Translations under genes and position numbers: made by a program
NCBI RefSeq assembly: GCF_015291645.1
Contig: NZ_CP030055.1
Location: forward strand, 6,634,001-6,698,000
Direction: 5' to 3'
Length of the DNA: 64,000 bases
DNA from: Bradyrhizobium sp. CCBAU 53340
Lineage (GTDB): Bacteria > Pseudomonadota > Alphaproteobacteria > Rhizobiales > Xanthobacteraceae
The notes under the pieces: model-generated
The model's database searches: none
The model's input: only the letters and a program-made list of their open reading frames with translations
What the model was told of the DNA's origin: nothing
Part shown: positions 7,730-16,499 of the stretch, piece after piece
Numbering within the stretch: the stretch's first letter is position 1
Layout of the letters: every line of letters begins with the position of its first letter

Positions 7730-10729
7730 ATGCCGAACATCCCGCCGCCTTTCAGCGCTCCCTACGCCTCTGACGACGCCGACATCGCCGGACGGCTCTT
7801 TGCATCGGCGCATCTCGCCCCGCCGCAGGAGGGACGGATCGACCGCACCGCGACGCGGCTGATCGAGGCGATCCGCAAGCGCGACGACCGTCTCGGCGGG
7901 GTCGAGGACATGCTGCGCGAGTTCGCGCTCTCGACCAAGGAAGGCCTCGCGCTGATGGTGCTGGCGGAGGCGCTGCTGCGCGTGCCTGATGCGCACACCG
8001 CCGACCAGTTCATCGAGGACAAGCTCGGCGAGGGAGATTTCATCCACCACGAAACCAAGTCCACCGCGTTCCTGGTCAACGCCTCGGCCTGGGCGCTCGG
8101 CCTGTCGGCGCGGGTGATCCAGCCCGGCGAGACGCCCGACGGTACCATCGGCCGGCTGGTGAAGCGGCTCGGCGCACCCGCGGTGCGGACCGCCACGCGC
8201 CAGGCGATGCGGCTGATGGGCAATCATTTCGTGCTGGGCGAGACCATCGAGCAGGCGCTGGAGCGGGGCAAACCGCGCTCCGGCCAGAAGTCGCGCTACT
8301 CCTTCGACATGCTCGGCGAAGGCGCACGGACCGCCGCCGACGCCAAGCGCTATTTCGACGCCTATGCCAGCGCGATCGACACCATCGGCAAGGCGGCCGG
8401 CAACCATCCCCTGCCCGACCGGCCCGGCATCTCCGTCAAGCTCTCGGCGCTGCATCCGCGCTTCGAGGCGATCAGCCGCGACCGCGTCATGGCCGAGCTG
8501 GTGCCACATCTGCTCGACCTCGCGCAGCGCGCCAGGGCGTACGACCTCAACTTCACCGTCGATGCCGAGGAGGCCGACCGGCTGGAGCTGTCGCTCGACG
8601 TGATCGCGGCCACGCTCGCCGACCCCTCGCTCGAAGGCTGGGACGGGTTCGGGCTTGCGATCCAGGCCTATCAGAAGCGCGCGAGCGCGGTGATCGACTA
8701 CATCCACGAGCTGGCCCGGGTGCATGACCGCAAGCTGATGGTGCGCCTGGTCAAGGGCGCCTATTGGGACACCGAGATCAAGCGCGCGCAGGAGCGCGGG
8801 CTCGACGGCTATCCGGTGTTCACGCGGAAGGCGATGACGGATCTGAACTACGTCGCCTGTGCCTCGAAACTCCTCGCTCTGCGGCCACGCATCTTCCCGC
8901 AATTCGCAACCCACAATGCGCTCACCGTCGCGACCGTGCTGGAGCTCGCCTCCGACAGTGGCGGCTTCGAATTCCAGCGCCTGCATGGCATGGGCGAAGC
9001 GCTCTACGAGCAGCTGGCCAAGGATCATGCTGAGACCGCCTACCGCACCTATGCCCCGGTCGGCAGCCATCGCGACCTGCTCGCCTATCTGGTCCGGCGG
9101 CTCTTGGAAAACGGCGCCAACTCCTCTTTCGTGGCGCAGGCGGCTGATTATCGTGTTCCCGTCCCGGCGCTGCTGAAGCGCCCGGTCGATCTCATCGTCC
9201 GTCCCGATCACGCCCATCACGCCAAAATCCCGTTACCGGGCGACCTGTTCGCGCCGGAGCGGCATAATTCAGCCGGCATCGAGTTCGGCGAGCGCGCCGC
9301 GCTCGACCGGCTGCTCACCGACGTCAAGGCTGCGACGACCGAGCTCAAGCCGGTCACTGACGCAACGCCCGAGCAGGCGGGCGCCGCAATTGCCGCGGCC
9401 CGTGCCGGCTTCGCCGGATGGAGCCGGACACCGGCGGGGACACGGGCGGCGGTGCTGGAGCAGGCCGCGCACTTGCTGGAAAGCAGCAGTGCGCATTTCA
9501 TCGCGCTGCTGCAAGCCGAGGGCGGCAAGACGCTGGACGACGCGCTCTCCGAGCTGCGCGAAGCCGCCGATTTCTGCCGCTATTACGCCGCGCAGGGCCG
9601 CAAGCTGTTTGGCCAGGAGACGGCGATGCCGGGCCCGACGGGCGAGAGCAACGCGCTCGCCATGCGCGGCCGTGGCGTCTTCGTGGCCATCTCGCCCTGG
9701 AACTTTCCGCTGGCGATCTTCCTCGGCCAGGTCACGGCGGCGCTGATGGCGGGCAACAGCGTGGTGGCAAAACCCGCCGAGCAGACGCCGCGGATCGCCC
9801 GCGAGGCCGTCGCCCTGCTGCACGAGGCAGGTATTCCCAAAAGCGCCCTGCACCTCGTCACCGGCGATGGTCGCATCGGCGCCGCGCTGACCGCGCATCC
9901 TGACATTGCCGGAATCGTCTTTACCGGTTCGACCGAGGTCGCGCGTCACATCAACCGGACGCTTGCCGCCAAGGACGGCCCGATCGTGCCGCTGATCGCG
10001 GAGACCGGCGGCATCAACGCCATGATCGCGGATGCCACTGCGCTCCCCGAGCAGGTCGCCGATGACGTCGTCACCTCGGCGTTCCGCTCCGCCGGCCAGC
10101 GTTGCTCGGCGCTGCGGCTCTTGTTCGTGCAGGAGGATGTCGCCGACCGCATGATCGAGATGATCGCGGGCGCGGCGCGCGAATTGAAGATCGGGGATCC
10201 CTCAGAGGTCGCGGCCCATGTCGGCCCTGTCATCGACCTTGAAGCCAAGCAACGGCTCGACGCGCACATTGCGCGGATGAAGAGTGAGGCGCGGCTGCAC
10301 TTTGCCGGCACGGCGCCGGAGGGCTGCTTCGTCGCGCCGCATATCTTCGAGCTGAAGGATGCTGGCCAGCTCACCGAAGAGGTGTTCGGTCCGATCCTGC
10401 ATGTGGTGCGCTACCGCGCCGAAACGCTCGAACGCGTGCTGCAAGCGATCGCGCGGACCGGTTACGGGCTGACGCTCGGAATCCACTCGCGCATCGACGA
10501 CACGATCGAGGCCATTATCGACCGTGTTCAGGTCGGCAACATCTACGTCAACCGCAACATGATCGGCGCCGTGGTCGGCGTGCAGCCGTTCGGCGGCAAT
10601 GGCCTGTCCGGAACCGGTCCCAAGGCCGGCGGCCCGCACTATCTCGCACGCTTCGCCACCGAGCAGACCGTGACCATCAACACCGCAGCAGCCGGCGGCA
10701 ACGCCGCGCTGCTGGCAGGCGAGGAGTGA
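7730..10729 (+). CDS. putA: Bifunctional proline dehydrogenase / L-glutamate-gamma-semialdehyde dehydrogenase
   Basis: 999 residues, the size of short (type A) PutA, which has no N-terminal DNA-binding domain. The proline dehydrogenase barrel covers roughly 50-450 and includes GISVKLSALHPRF, MVRLVKGAYWD and FATHNALTV, typical FAD and proline-binding strands. The aldehyde dehydrogenase half (about 510-990) has ISPWNFPLAIF (NAD binding), FTGSTEVA, and the catalytic cysteine in SAGQRCSAL at residue 792. It converts proline to glutamate with channelling of the semialdehyde. No ribbon-helix-helix domain is present, so regulation rests with the divergent Lrp-type gene. Confidence 0.97.
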   Translation: MPNIPPPFSAPYASDDADIAGRLFASAHLAPPQEGRIDRTATRLIEAIRKRDDRLGGVEDMLREFALSTKEGLALMVLAEALLRVPDAHTADQFIEDKLGEGDFIHHETKSTAFLVNASAWALGLSARVIQPGETPDGTIGRLVKRLGAPAVRTATRQAMRLMGNHFVLGETIEQALERGKPRSGQKSRYSFDMLGEGARTAADAKRYFDAYASAIDTIGKAAGNHPLPDRPGISVKLSALHPRFEAISRDRVMAELVPHLLDLAQRARAYDLNFTVDAEEADRLELSLDVIAATLADPSLEGWDGFGLAIQAYQKRASAVIDYIHELARVHDRKLMVRLVKGAYWDTEIKRAQERGLDGYPVFTRKAMTDLNYVACASKLLALRPRIFPQFATHNALTVATVLELASDSGGFEFQRLHGMGEALYEQLAKDHAETAYRTYAPVGSHRDLLAYLVRRLLENGANSSFVAQAADYRVPVPALLKRPVDLIVRPDHAHHAKIPLPGDLFAPERHNSAGIEFGERAALDRLLTDVKAATTELKPVTDATPEQAGAAIAAARAGFAGWSRTPAGTRAAVLEQAAHLLESSSAHFIALLQAEGGKTLDDALSELREAADFCRYYAAQGRKLFGQETAMPGPTGESNALAMRGRGVFVAISPWNFPLAIFLGQVTAALMAGNSVVAKPAEQTPRIAREAVALLHEAGIPKSALHLVTGDGRIGAALTAHPDIAGIVFTGSTEVARHINRTLAAKDGPIVPLIAETGGINAMIADATALPEQVADDVVTSAFRSAGQRCSALRLLFVQEDVADRMIEMIAGAARELKIGDPSEVAAHVGPVIDLEAKQRLDAHIARMKSEARLHFAGTAPEGCFVAPHIFELKDAGQLTEEVFGPILHVVRYRAETLERVLQAIARTGYGLTLGIHSRIDDTIEAIIDRVQVGNIYVNRNMIGAVVGVQPFGGNGLSGTGPKAGGPHYLARFATEQTVTINTAAAGGNAALLAGEE

Positions 10730-10873
10730 GGCCGCTTGGCGGCCGCCTCTCCGCAATGAGCCCTGCACCCTGCGCCGTTGCATCCCGCTGAAACATCGGT
10801 CTAATGCGCCATGATTGGGCCTGCGCCAATTCCAGCGCGCGGGAAACAACAAGAGCGAGGGAGCAACGCCGCG

Positions 10874-12079
10874 ATGGAAAAAGGCATTTTTGCAGGGCTC
10901 AAGGTTCTGGACTGCGCGAGCTTCATCGCAGCGCCCGCGGCTGCCACCGTGCTGTCCGATTTCGGCGCTGATGTCATCAAGATCGAGCCGCCCGGCGCCG
11001 GTGACCCCTACCGCAATCTGCCCAACCTGCCCGGCTATCCCGTCGGCGAACACAATTTCGCCTGGCTGCTCGAGGCCCGCAACAAGAAGAGCCTCGCGCT
11101 CGACCTCTCCAAGCCCGAGGCGCAGGCCGTGCTCTACAGGCTGGTCGAGGAGGCGGACGTCTTCATCACCAACATGCCGCCGCCGGTGCGTACCAAGCTC
11201 GGCATCACCTATGATCATCTCGCCCATCTCAACGACCGGCTGATCTATGCCTCCTTCACCGGCTATGGCGAGAAGGGCGAGGAAGCCAACAAGCCCGGCT
11301 TCGACAGCAACGCCTATTGGGCGCGTTCCGGCCTGATGGACCTCGTCCGCGCCGACATCGACACCACGCCGGCCCGCTCGGTGGCCGGCATGGGCGACCA
11401 TCCCTGCGCCATGGCACTGTATAGTGCGATCGTCACCGCGCTGTATCAGCGCGAGAAGACCGGCAAGGGCTCGCATGTCGCCTCCAACCTGATGGCCAAC
11501 GGCGTGTGGGCGGCGAGCGTGCTGGCGCAGGCAAAACTCTGCGGTTCCAAGTTCGGCGAGCGGCGCCCGCGCGAGCGCGCGCTCAATGCGGTCGCCAACC
11601 ACTATCAGTGCAAGGACGGCCGCTGGCTGATCCTATCGTTGCTCAGCGAGGAGAAGCAGTGGCCGACGCTGGCCAAATGCCTGGGACGCGAGGACCTGAT
11701 CGCCGATCCGCGCTTTGCCACCAAGCCCGACCGTCACGCCCGCTCGGTCGAGCTCATCAAGATCTTTGACGAGACCTTTGCGACCAGGGACCTCGCCGAA
11801 TGGCGCAAGATCCTTGACGGCAACGGGCTGGTGTTCGGCATCGTCGGCATTCTGGACGACATCCCGAACGACAAGCAGATGCTCGACAACGAGGTGCTGG
11901 TGCCATTCGAGAACGACACCATGCTCACCATCAATTCTCCGATCTGGATCGACGGCACCAAGAAGGTGCAGCCGCGCAAGCCGCCCGGCGTCGGCGAGCA
12001 CAGTGACGAGATTTTGCGCGGCGCGGGATACGACGAGGCCGCGATCAAGCAGCTGCGCGCGAAGGGGGCTGTGGGGTAA
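10874..12079 (+). CDS. Class III CoA-transferase (CaiB/BaiF family)
   Basis: About 401 residues from the ATG at 10874; GAGCGAGGGAGC is upstream and the family normally begins with GLKVLD close to the N-terminus. An in-frame ATG at 10811 would add 21 unlikely residues. The family signatures FGADVIKIEPP, NKKSLALDLSKPE, and VFITNMPPPV are present; the catalytic aspartate should lie in ARSGLMDLVR. It moves CoA from a donor acyl-CoA to a carboxylic acid; the substrate cannot be named. It follows putA by 144 bases in the same direction but the products are not obviously linked. Confidence 0.88.
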   Translation: MEKGIFAGLKVLDCASFIAAPAAATVLSDFGADVIKIEPPGAGDPYRNLPNLPGYPVGEHNFAWLLEARNKKSLALDLSKPEAQAVLYRLVEEADVFITNMPPPVRTKLGITYDHLAHLNDRLIYASFTGYGEKGEEANKPGFDSNAYWARSGLMDLVRADIDTTPARSVAGMGDHPCAMALYSAIVTALYQREKTGKGSHVASNLMANGVWAASVLAQAKLCGSKFGERRPRERALNAVANHYQCKDGRWLILSLLSEEKQWPTLAKCLGREDLIADPRFATKPDRHARSVELIKIFDETFATRDLAEWRKILDGNGLVFGIVGILDDIPNDKQMLDNEVLVPFENDTMLTINSPIWIDGTKKVQPRKPPGVGEHSDEILRGAGYDEAAIKQLRAKGAVG

Positions 12080-12100
12080 GGCGCGCGCCTCGCACACCGC

Positions 12101-12246
12101 CGTCGTCCCGGGGCGCGCAAAGCGCGAACCCGGGAGCCATAACCACAGGGAGTGGTTTGGCGAAGACTCGGAGTGACCATCTCGCGCAATAACTCCTCCC
12201 TGTGGATATGGGTCCCGGATCTGCGCTTCGCTTGTCCGGGACGACG
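12101..12246. repeat. CCCGGGACGAC palindromic repeat, copy A
   Basis: The outer arms CGTCGTCCCGG and CCGGGACGACG are inverted; within them GGGAGCCATAACCACAGGGAG pairs imperfectly with the CTCCCTGTGG…ATGGGTCCC half. A second copy is at 23021-23184, with the same internal phrase (AGGGAG…GGTTTTGGCG / GAGTCTTCGCCAAACC). Confidence 0.8.
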
Positions 12247-12285
12247 ATGGGGAGATATCTCGCGCTTCTACAAATGCATTGCTGA

Positions 12286-12311
12286 ATTGCTTTACTGCGC
12301 TCGCAATGACG
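12286..12311. repeat. Single arm of the CGTCATTGCGAG repeat
   Basis: ATTGC…GCGCTCGCAATGACG matches one arm of the palindromes at 32488-32571 and 35296-35375; the opposite arm is missing. It appears to be a decayed copy between the CoA-transferase and GST genes. Confidence 0.5.
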
Positions 12312-12360
12312 ATGCCGTACTCGATATAACCTCACGACCGCATTCGCCGCGTGAGGCCCC

Positions 12361-13008
12361 ATGCCGCACTATCGCCTGCACTACTTCCCCGAGTCCGGCA
12401 ACAGCTACAAGCTGGCGCTGATGCTGACGCTTTGCGGCGAGACGTTCGAGCCGGTCTGGACCGATTTCGGCGGCGGCGTCACGCGCACCGCGGAGTGGCG
12501 CCGGAGCGTCAACGAGATGGGCGAGATTCCCGTGCTCGAGGTCGACGGCGTGAAGATGACGCAGACGGCTCCGCTGCTGCTCAAGCTCGCCGAGCAATAC
12601 GGCCGCTTCGGTGCCGAGACAGAGGACGAAAAATTCGAGCTGCTGCGCTGGCTGTTCTGGGACAACCACAAGCTCACCGGCTACATGGCGACCTATCGCT
12701 TCATGCGGGCCTTCACCGAAAAGAACGATCCGCAGGTGCTGAAGCATTTCCGCCGACGGCTGGACGATTTCCTCGGCATTCTCGACGGACATCTCCAGCA
12801 CAATGCGTTTGCGGTCGGCGCCAAGCCGACCATCGCCGACATCTCCATGATGGCCTATCTGCATTACCCTGATGACGAGCACGGTTTCGATTTCGCGGCG
12901 AGCCATCCCGCCATCCACGCCTGGCTCGGTCGCATGGCCGCACTGCCCGGCTGGAAGCCTGCCTATGAGCTCTTGCCCGGAAAGCGGATGACGAATTATG
13001 CGAAGTGA
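12361..13008 (+). CDS. Glutathione S-transferase family protein
   Basis: 215 residues with the thioredoxin-like N-terminal domain (HYRLHYFPESGNSYKLALML, then GEIPVLEVDGVKMTQTAPLL with the cis-proline and the conserved acidic/threonine pair of the GSH site). The helical C-terminal domain has IADISMMAYLHYP, the N-capping box and hydrophobic staple of GSTs. It may conjugate glutathione or isomerise a catabolic intermediate; the substrate is not visible. Repeat remnants fill the space before it. Confidence 0.88.
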   Translation: MPHYRLHYFPESGNSYKLALMLTLCGETFEPVWTDFGGGVTRTAEWRRSVNEMGEIPVLEVDGVKMTQTAPLLLKLAEQYGRFGAETEDEKFELLRWLFWDNHKLTGYMATYRFMRAFTEKNDPQVLKHFRRRLDDFLGILDGHLQHNAFAVGAKPTIADISMMAYLHYPDDEHGFDFAASHPAIHAWLGRMAALPGWKPAYELLPGKRMTNYAK

Positions 13009-13015
13009 GGGCGCC

Positions 13016-13180
13016 CTACCGCAGCGACAGCCAGCCGAGCGTGAACAGGATGCCGCCGATGATGACGGCGACCGCGACAGCCCAGATGCTGACGCGGGCG
13101 CTGCCGGTTACCTGCTTGGCTTCTTCATTGCGCGCGATCTCGCGATTGCGCTGCTTGTTGGCGTCGCTGGTGTCCGTCAT
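13016..13180 (-). CDS. Small single-pass membrane protein, 54 residues
   Basis: Reads MTDTSDANKQRNREIARNE…, a charged hydrophilic N-terminal half followed by one transmembrane helix (SIWAVAVAVIIGGILFTLGW) and the ending LSLR. The stop is 8 bases from the end of the convergent GST gene. The charged N-terminus and C-terminal helix are like small tail-anchored proteins. The function is unknown. Codon use and a sensible amphipathic/membrane design support a real gene, although homology was not tested. Confidence 0.65.
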   Translation of the reverse strand: MTDTSDANKQRNREIARNEEAKQVTGSARVSIWAVAVAVIIGGILFTLGWLSLR

Positions 13181-13208
13181 GGATCATCCAAATCGGTTGG
13201 GTGCGGGC

Positions 13209-14747
13209 CTAACGCGTCTTGATGAAGCACATGCCAATGCGGCTCGAAGCCGCCGCAGCCTGACAGGTGAGACCTTTAGCACAGGTCCATGATGTAAAAC
13301 TCTTGTCAGCCGTTCCCGATCCCGCATTTTGCAGGGAACAATGCGCGCCCCAACCGTCCTGATATTCGGTGCCGGCGAGCTCGCCGCTGCCGCGTGTCTG
13401 CGGACGGCTGGCAAATCCGCGTGAGAAATCAGGACGTTTGCCTTCAGCGAACGCGGTCAGGATGTCGCGGCGACGAGGCTGGTCGCCGAAGAAATGCGGC
13501 GAGGCCGGCACGATCGTGGACTTCGATGCGTTCTCCGCGAGCCAGTCGACACCCGGAAAATGGAAGCCCCCGATGCCGCGGGTCTGGTGGCAGCCCGAGC
13601 AGGTGACGTCGTTGAGGCGGCGCTGGAAGCCCGCCACCGACCGGATGTTCTCCATGGCGATGCCGCGCGCGGCCGCCTGCTTCAGTGCGCCGACAACGTC
13701 GGCGTCAGTGAAGACCGGATCGCCCTTGCCCTCCCCTTGCATCATCGAGAACTCCGGCTGCAACGTTGATGCGTCGAGACCGGCAGGCGTCGGCGCCACG
13801 GCAGCCTTGGCGAGATACTTCTCCGGGATCAACACGGTGCCGCGATCGAACTCGCGAAGATGCGCGGGCTCAAGCAGCCAGGCCTTGAAGTCGCGCCGGA
13901 GCGCGTCATCGGCCAGGATACGATCGCGGTCGATCTGGTTCTCCAGCGTCGATTCCTCGAACGTCTTGATGGCGGCGTCATATTTGAACACCTTGAGCAG
14001 ATAGTCGGCGCGGAAATCGTGCAGCGCCGACTTCGGCGCAACCGAGATCTGGATGTTGGTCTCGATCCGGTCGATCAACGCATCGTCAGGGGAGAAGTGA
14101 CCACCGATCAGTTCCTGCCAGTCGCCGTTATCGAGCCAGCGCCTCGCGACCTCGGCGCAGGTGACCGGCTTGCCGCTGCTATCTGTCTGGCGGGCATCGC
14201 GCGCCTTCATCACCAGGTTGAACGTCATCGGCAGGCGCGTCGCGATGCTGCCACCATCCGGCCCGGGCTCGAACCGCGCCAGCCGATAGATCAGCCGGAT
14301 CTCGCCGCAGGATTCTTCCGCCACATAGGCGCGGTCCATGCGATTGACGATGCCGGCCAGTACGAAGCGCGTGTCGGGAGAGTTGAGATTGGCCCGGTCG
14401 AACAGCTGGACGTCGAAACCCTCGCCGACACCGATGGTCTCTGTGGGAGATGCCGCCTTGTGCTGCGAGATGTAGCGATCGAACTCGGCATCGATAGCCG
14501 GCGGAATGTCCTTGAGCTGCGGCAGTGAGGCGAACAGCTGATCGCTCGTTAGGGGAACATTCGCGTTCCGCTCCGGCCGCAACAGCCGCGAGATTGACAG
14601 CGCATCACTCTGGTCGAGCTTCTTCAGGAGATCAGGATCGGTGATCGCGGTGCCGCGCGCGAGCGGCGCATTCTCCGCTGCCGAGAGCGACATGACGCTG
14701 CCAAACAACATGGTGACAGCCAGGAGAATTCGCAGCGCGCGGCTCAT
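13209..14747 (-). CDS. Exported protein of unknown function with one haem c motif
   Basis: 512 residues with a Sec signal peptide (ALRILLAVTMLFGSVMSLSAAE). One CSGCH haem c-binding site lies near residue 382, followed by QTRGIGGFHFPG. The rest matches no enzyme I recognise; NRMDRAYV…CGEIRLIYR looks like a conserved family block. The C-terminal ~60 residues have four further cysteines (HCSLQ, WTCAKGLTCQ, GMCF) and could form disulfides in the periplasm. A periplasmic electron carrier or a haem-bearing oxidase-like protein is possible. It is transcribed alone, downstream of the coiled-coil protein gene but separated by a terminator. Confidence 0.72.
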   Translation of the reverse strand: MSRALRILLAVTMLFGSVMSLSAAENAPLARGTAITDPDLLKKLDQSDALSISRLLRPERNANVPLTSDQLFASLPQLKDIPPAIDAEFDRYISQHKAASPTETIGVGEGFDVQLFDRANLNSPDTRFVLAGIVNRMDRAYVAEESCGEIRLIYRLARFEPGPDGGSIATRLPMTFNLVMKARDARQTDSSGKPVTCAEVARRWLDNGDWQELIGGHFSPDDALIDRIETNIQISVAPKSALHDFRADYLLKVFKYDAAIKTFEESTLENQIDRDRILADDALRRDFKAWLLEPAHLREFDRGTVLIPEKYLAKAAVAPTPAGLDASTLQPEFSMMQGEGKGDPVFTDADVVGALKQAAARGIAMENIRSVAGFQRRLNDVTCSGCHQTRGIGGFHFPGVDWLAENASKSTIVPASPHFFGDQPRRRDILTAFAEGKRPDFSRGFASRPQTRGSGELAGTEYQDGWGAHCSLQNAGSGTADKSFTSWTCAKGLTCQAAAASSRIGMCFIKTR

Positions 14748-14788
14748 GCCTCCACTAACACCGCGCGTGCCAGCCTATTCAAGTAAAA

Positions 14789-14816
14789 AGGCGCTTCACG
14801 CGGTGGTGAAGCGCCT
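14789..14816 (-). terminator. Rho-independent terminator for the upstream coiled-coil protein gene
   Basis: AGGCGCTTCAC (14789-14799) and GTGAAGCGCCT (14806-14816) form a perfect 11-bp stem with a 6-base loop. On the minus strand it is followed by TTTTTACTT, the classic T-tract, so it ends transcripts of the gene at 14841-15857. Confidence 0.85.
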
Positions 14817-14840
14817 CTCTGAAATTTAACCGTCGGACGT

Positions 14841-15857
14841 TCAACGCGCGATGATCAGCCCCTTGGCAGTAACGACGACCCAGCGGCCGTCCTGACGGCG
14901 GATCGCATCGACGCGGCCGACGCCGGGGATGGGATCGCCCGGATAGACCTCGTACAGGCCGCCCCTGCCCTCGATCAGCGCGCCCCCATTGGCGGCGTTG
15001 CGCAGCCGCCAGCCTTCGATCGTCGGCAGACGACCGACCTCGGTCTTCGGCGCGGCCGGCGCAGGAGCAGTTGCGGGAGCGGCCGTCGCGACCTGCGTCG
15101 GAGCCGGCGCGATCGTGCCGGTGGTCTCCTTGGCTGGCACCGCGGCAGCGGCCTGCACGGGAGCGGCAGGTGGTGCGGTGCGGAGTCTTTCAACCGTCTC
15201 GGACAGCTTTGCAAGCTTGGCCATCGGCTCGGCCTGCGCCTTCTCCAGCTTGTCGAGACGGTCGTTGGCCCGGTTGTACTGGTTGAGGCCGGCCTTCGAG
15301 GTGTGCTCGACATTGGCCTTCAGCGCGACGATGTCGGCATCGATCCGGGCGACGGCGGCATCCAGCGCACTGGTATCAGCAACCTGGGCCGGCGGAGGGC
15401 TGGCGAAATGCATCATACCGGCGGTCGCGAGCGCGCCGCTGATGGCCCCGACGCAGGCCGCGATGGCCGCGACCGCAGCCATCGCCGACAGACGGCGCTT
15501 GCTGCCGGTCTCGCGCACCTCGTCCGCGTTCACGTGCGGGGCAAATTCCTCACGATTCCAGGCGCGCTCGGACGGCGCCATGACGATCAGCTTGCCGGGC
15601 TTAGGCTCGGGCTTGGTCTCAGCCTTGATCCCGGGTTCGGCTTCGAACTTCGGGGCCTCGATCCTTGAAGCCTCGATCTTTGGCGGCTCGACCTTCGGGG
15701 CATCCGGCTTGGGCGGCGCTTCATGGTCGGGGGCGATCGAGGGGGCCTCGATGCCGTCGGCAGCCTCGACGGCGTGCGGCGCGGCTGCGGCGGCATCGGC
15801 GGCGACGGTCCGCTCACCAGTCTCTTGGCCGGCCAGTTCGGGCATTGGTTCGCTCAC
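14841..15857 (-). CDS. Single-pass membrane protein with Pro/Lys/Glu-rich cytoplasmic arm, coiled coil and PilP-like C-terminus
   Basis: 338 residues. Residues 1-90 are low complexity (repeats of PKVEPPKIEASRIEAPKFEA). A transmembrane helix (AMAAVAAIAACVGAISGALA) follows near 124-143, then a predicted coiled coil (DAAVARIDADIVALKANVEH…ETVERLR). An Ala/Pro linker leads to a compact domain, about 280-338, with GGALIEGRGGLYEVYPGDPI and GRWVVVTAKGLI, like the small beta domain of type IV pilus PilP proteins. A periplasmic scaffold role is possible; no pilus genes are nearby. A strong terminator follows. Confidence 0.75.
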   Translation of the reverse strand: MSEPMPELAGQETGERTVAADAAAAAPHAVEAADGIEAPSIAPDHEAPPKPDAPKVEPPKIEASRIEAPKFEAEPGIKAETKPEPKPGKLIVMAPSERAWNREEFAPHVNADEVRETGSKRRLSAMAAVAAIAACVGAISGALATAGMMHFASPPPAQVADTSALDAAVARIDADIVALKANVEHTSKAGLNQYNRANDRLDKLEKAQAEPMAKLAKLSETVERLRTAPPAAPVQAAAAVPAKETTGTIAPAPTQVATAAPATAPAPAAPKTEVGRLPTIEGWRLRNAANGGALIEGRGGLYEVYPGDPIPGVGRVDAIRRQDGRWVVVTAKGLIIAR

Positions 15858-16127
15858 GGCTCAAATACTCCAGTCCAGGTTGACCTTTTGGTAACTTTCA
15901 TTGCTTGCGAATTCCTTACCTCGGGACCCGCTTACCGAAATTTTAGGAACTCGTCCGAGGCCGAATTGGGTCGGGAAAGTGGAACCGGCGTGACGCCGTG
16001 CAACAAATTGTCAGCCGATGCTGCTCTGCGGGAGGACGCCCGCCTTAGCCGAAGGGGCTGTTTGCCGGTCATTGTTCCCCGGCTAACATGGGCCATCCCG
16101 TCAGCCAGAAGGCGTTTTGGGGGTGCC

Positions 16128-16499
16128 ATGACGATCGAGAAATGCATCAACGCGTTTGCCGTCGATGACGTCATTTTCGAGGAGGGCTCGACCGGCCGCG
16201 AACTGTTCGTCGTGCTCGACGGCGAGGTCGAGATCGCGAAGGTCGACGGCGCGCGCAAGACCAGCATCATCAAGCTCGGCAAGGGCGAGTTCTTCGGCGA
16301 GATGGCGGTGATCGACGGCTCGGCCCGCTCGGCAACCGCGATCGCGTCGGCGCCGAACACGCGCGTGATGCGGATCAATCACGCCCGCTTCGTCTATCTC
16401 GTCAGCCAGCAGCCGGCATTCGCACTGATGGTGATGGATGCGCTGTCGAAACGCCTGCGTGCCTCCAACGCGGTCACCTATCGGGCGGCGCAATCATGA
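16128..16499 (+). CDS. Single-domain cyclic nucleotide-binding protein
   Basis: 123 residues from the ATG at 16128. It is only a cyclic-nucleotide-binding beta-roll: the start FAVDDVIFEEGSTGRELFVV is followed by the phosphate-binding cassette FGEMAVIDGSARSATAIA, with the glutamate and arginine that hold the ribose and phosphate intact. There is no DNA-binding helix-turn-helix, so it is not a CRP regulator. Its stop overlaps the start of the next gene by 4 bases (ATGA), so the two are co-translated. It may bind cAMP and act on the neighbouring hydrolase. Confidence 0.85.
   Translation: MTIEKCINAFAVDDVIFEEGSTGRELFVVLDGEVEIAKVDGARKTSIIKLGKGEFFGEMAVIDGSARSATAIASAPNTRVMRINHARFVYLVSQQPAFALMVMDALSKRLRASNAVTYRAAQS

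Noticed and set aside
7712..9220. A 502-codon frame antisense to putA
   Set aside because: Composition is typical of the third-position GC shadow of a real gene, and putA motifs are unambiguous on the other strand.
15723..16127. Possible 135-residue N-terminal extension of the cyclic-nucleotide-binding protein
   Set aside because: The extension crosses the coiled-coil gene's start region on the other strand, has no known domain, and the ATG at 16128 gives the normal domain start.
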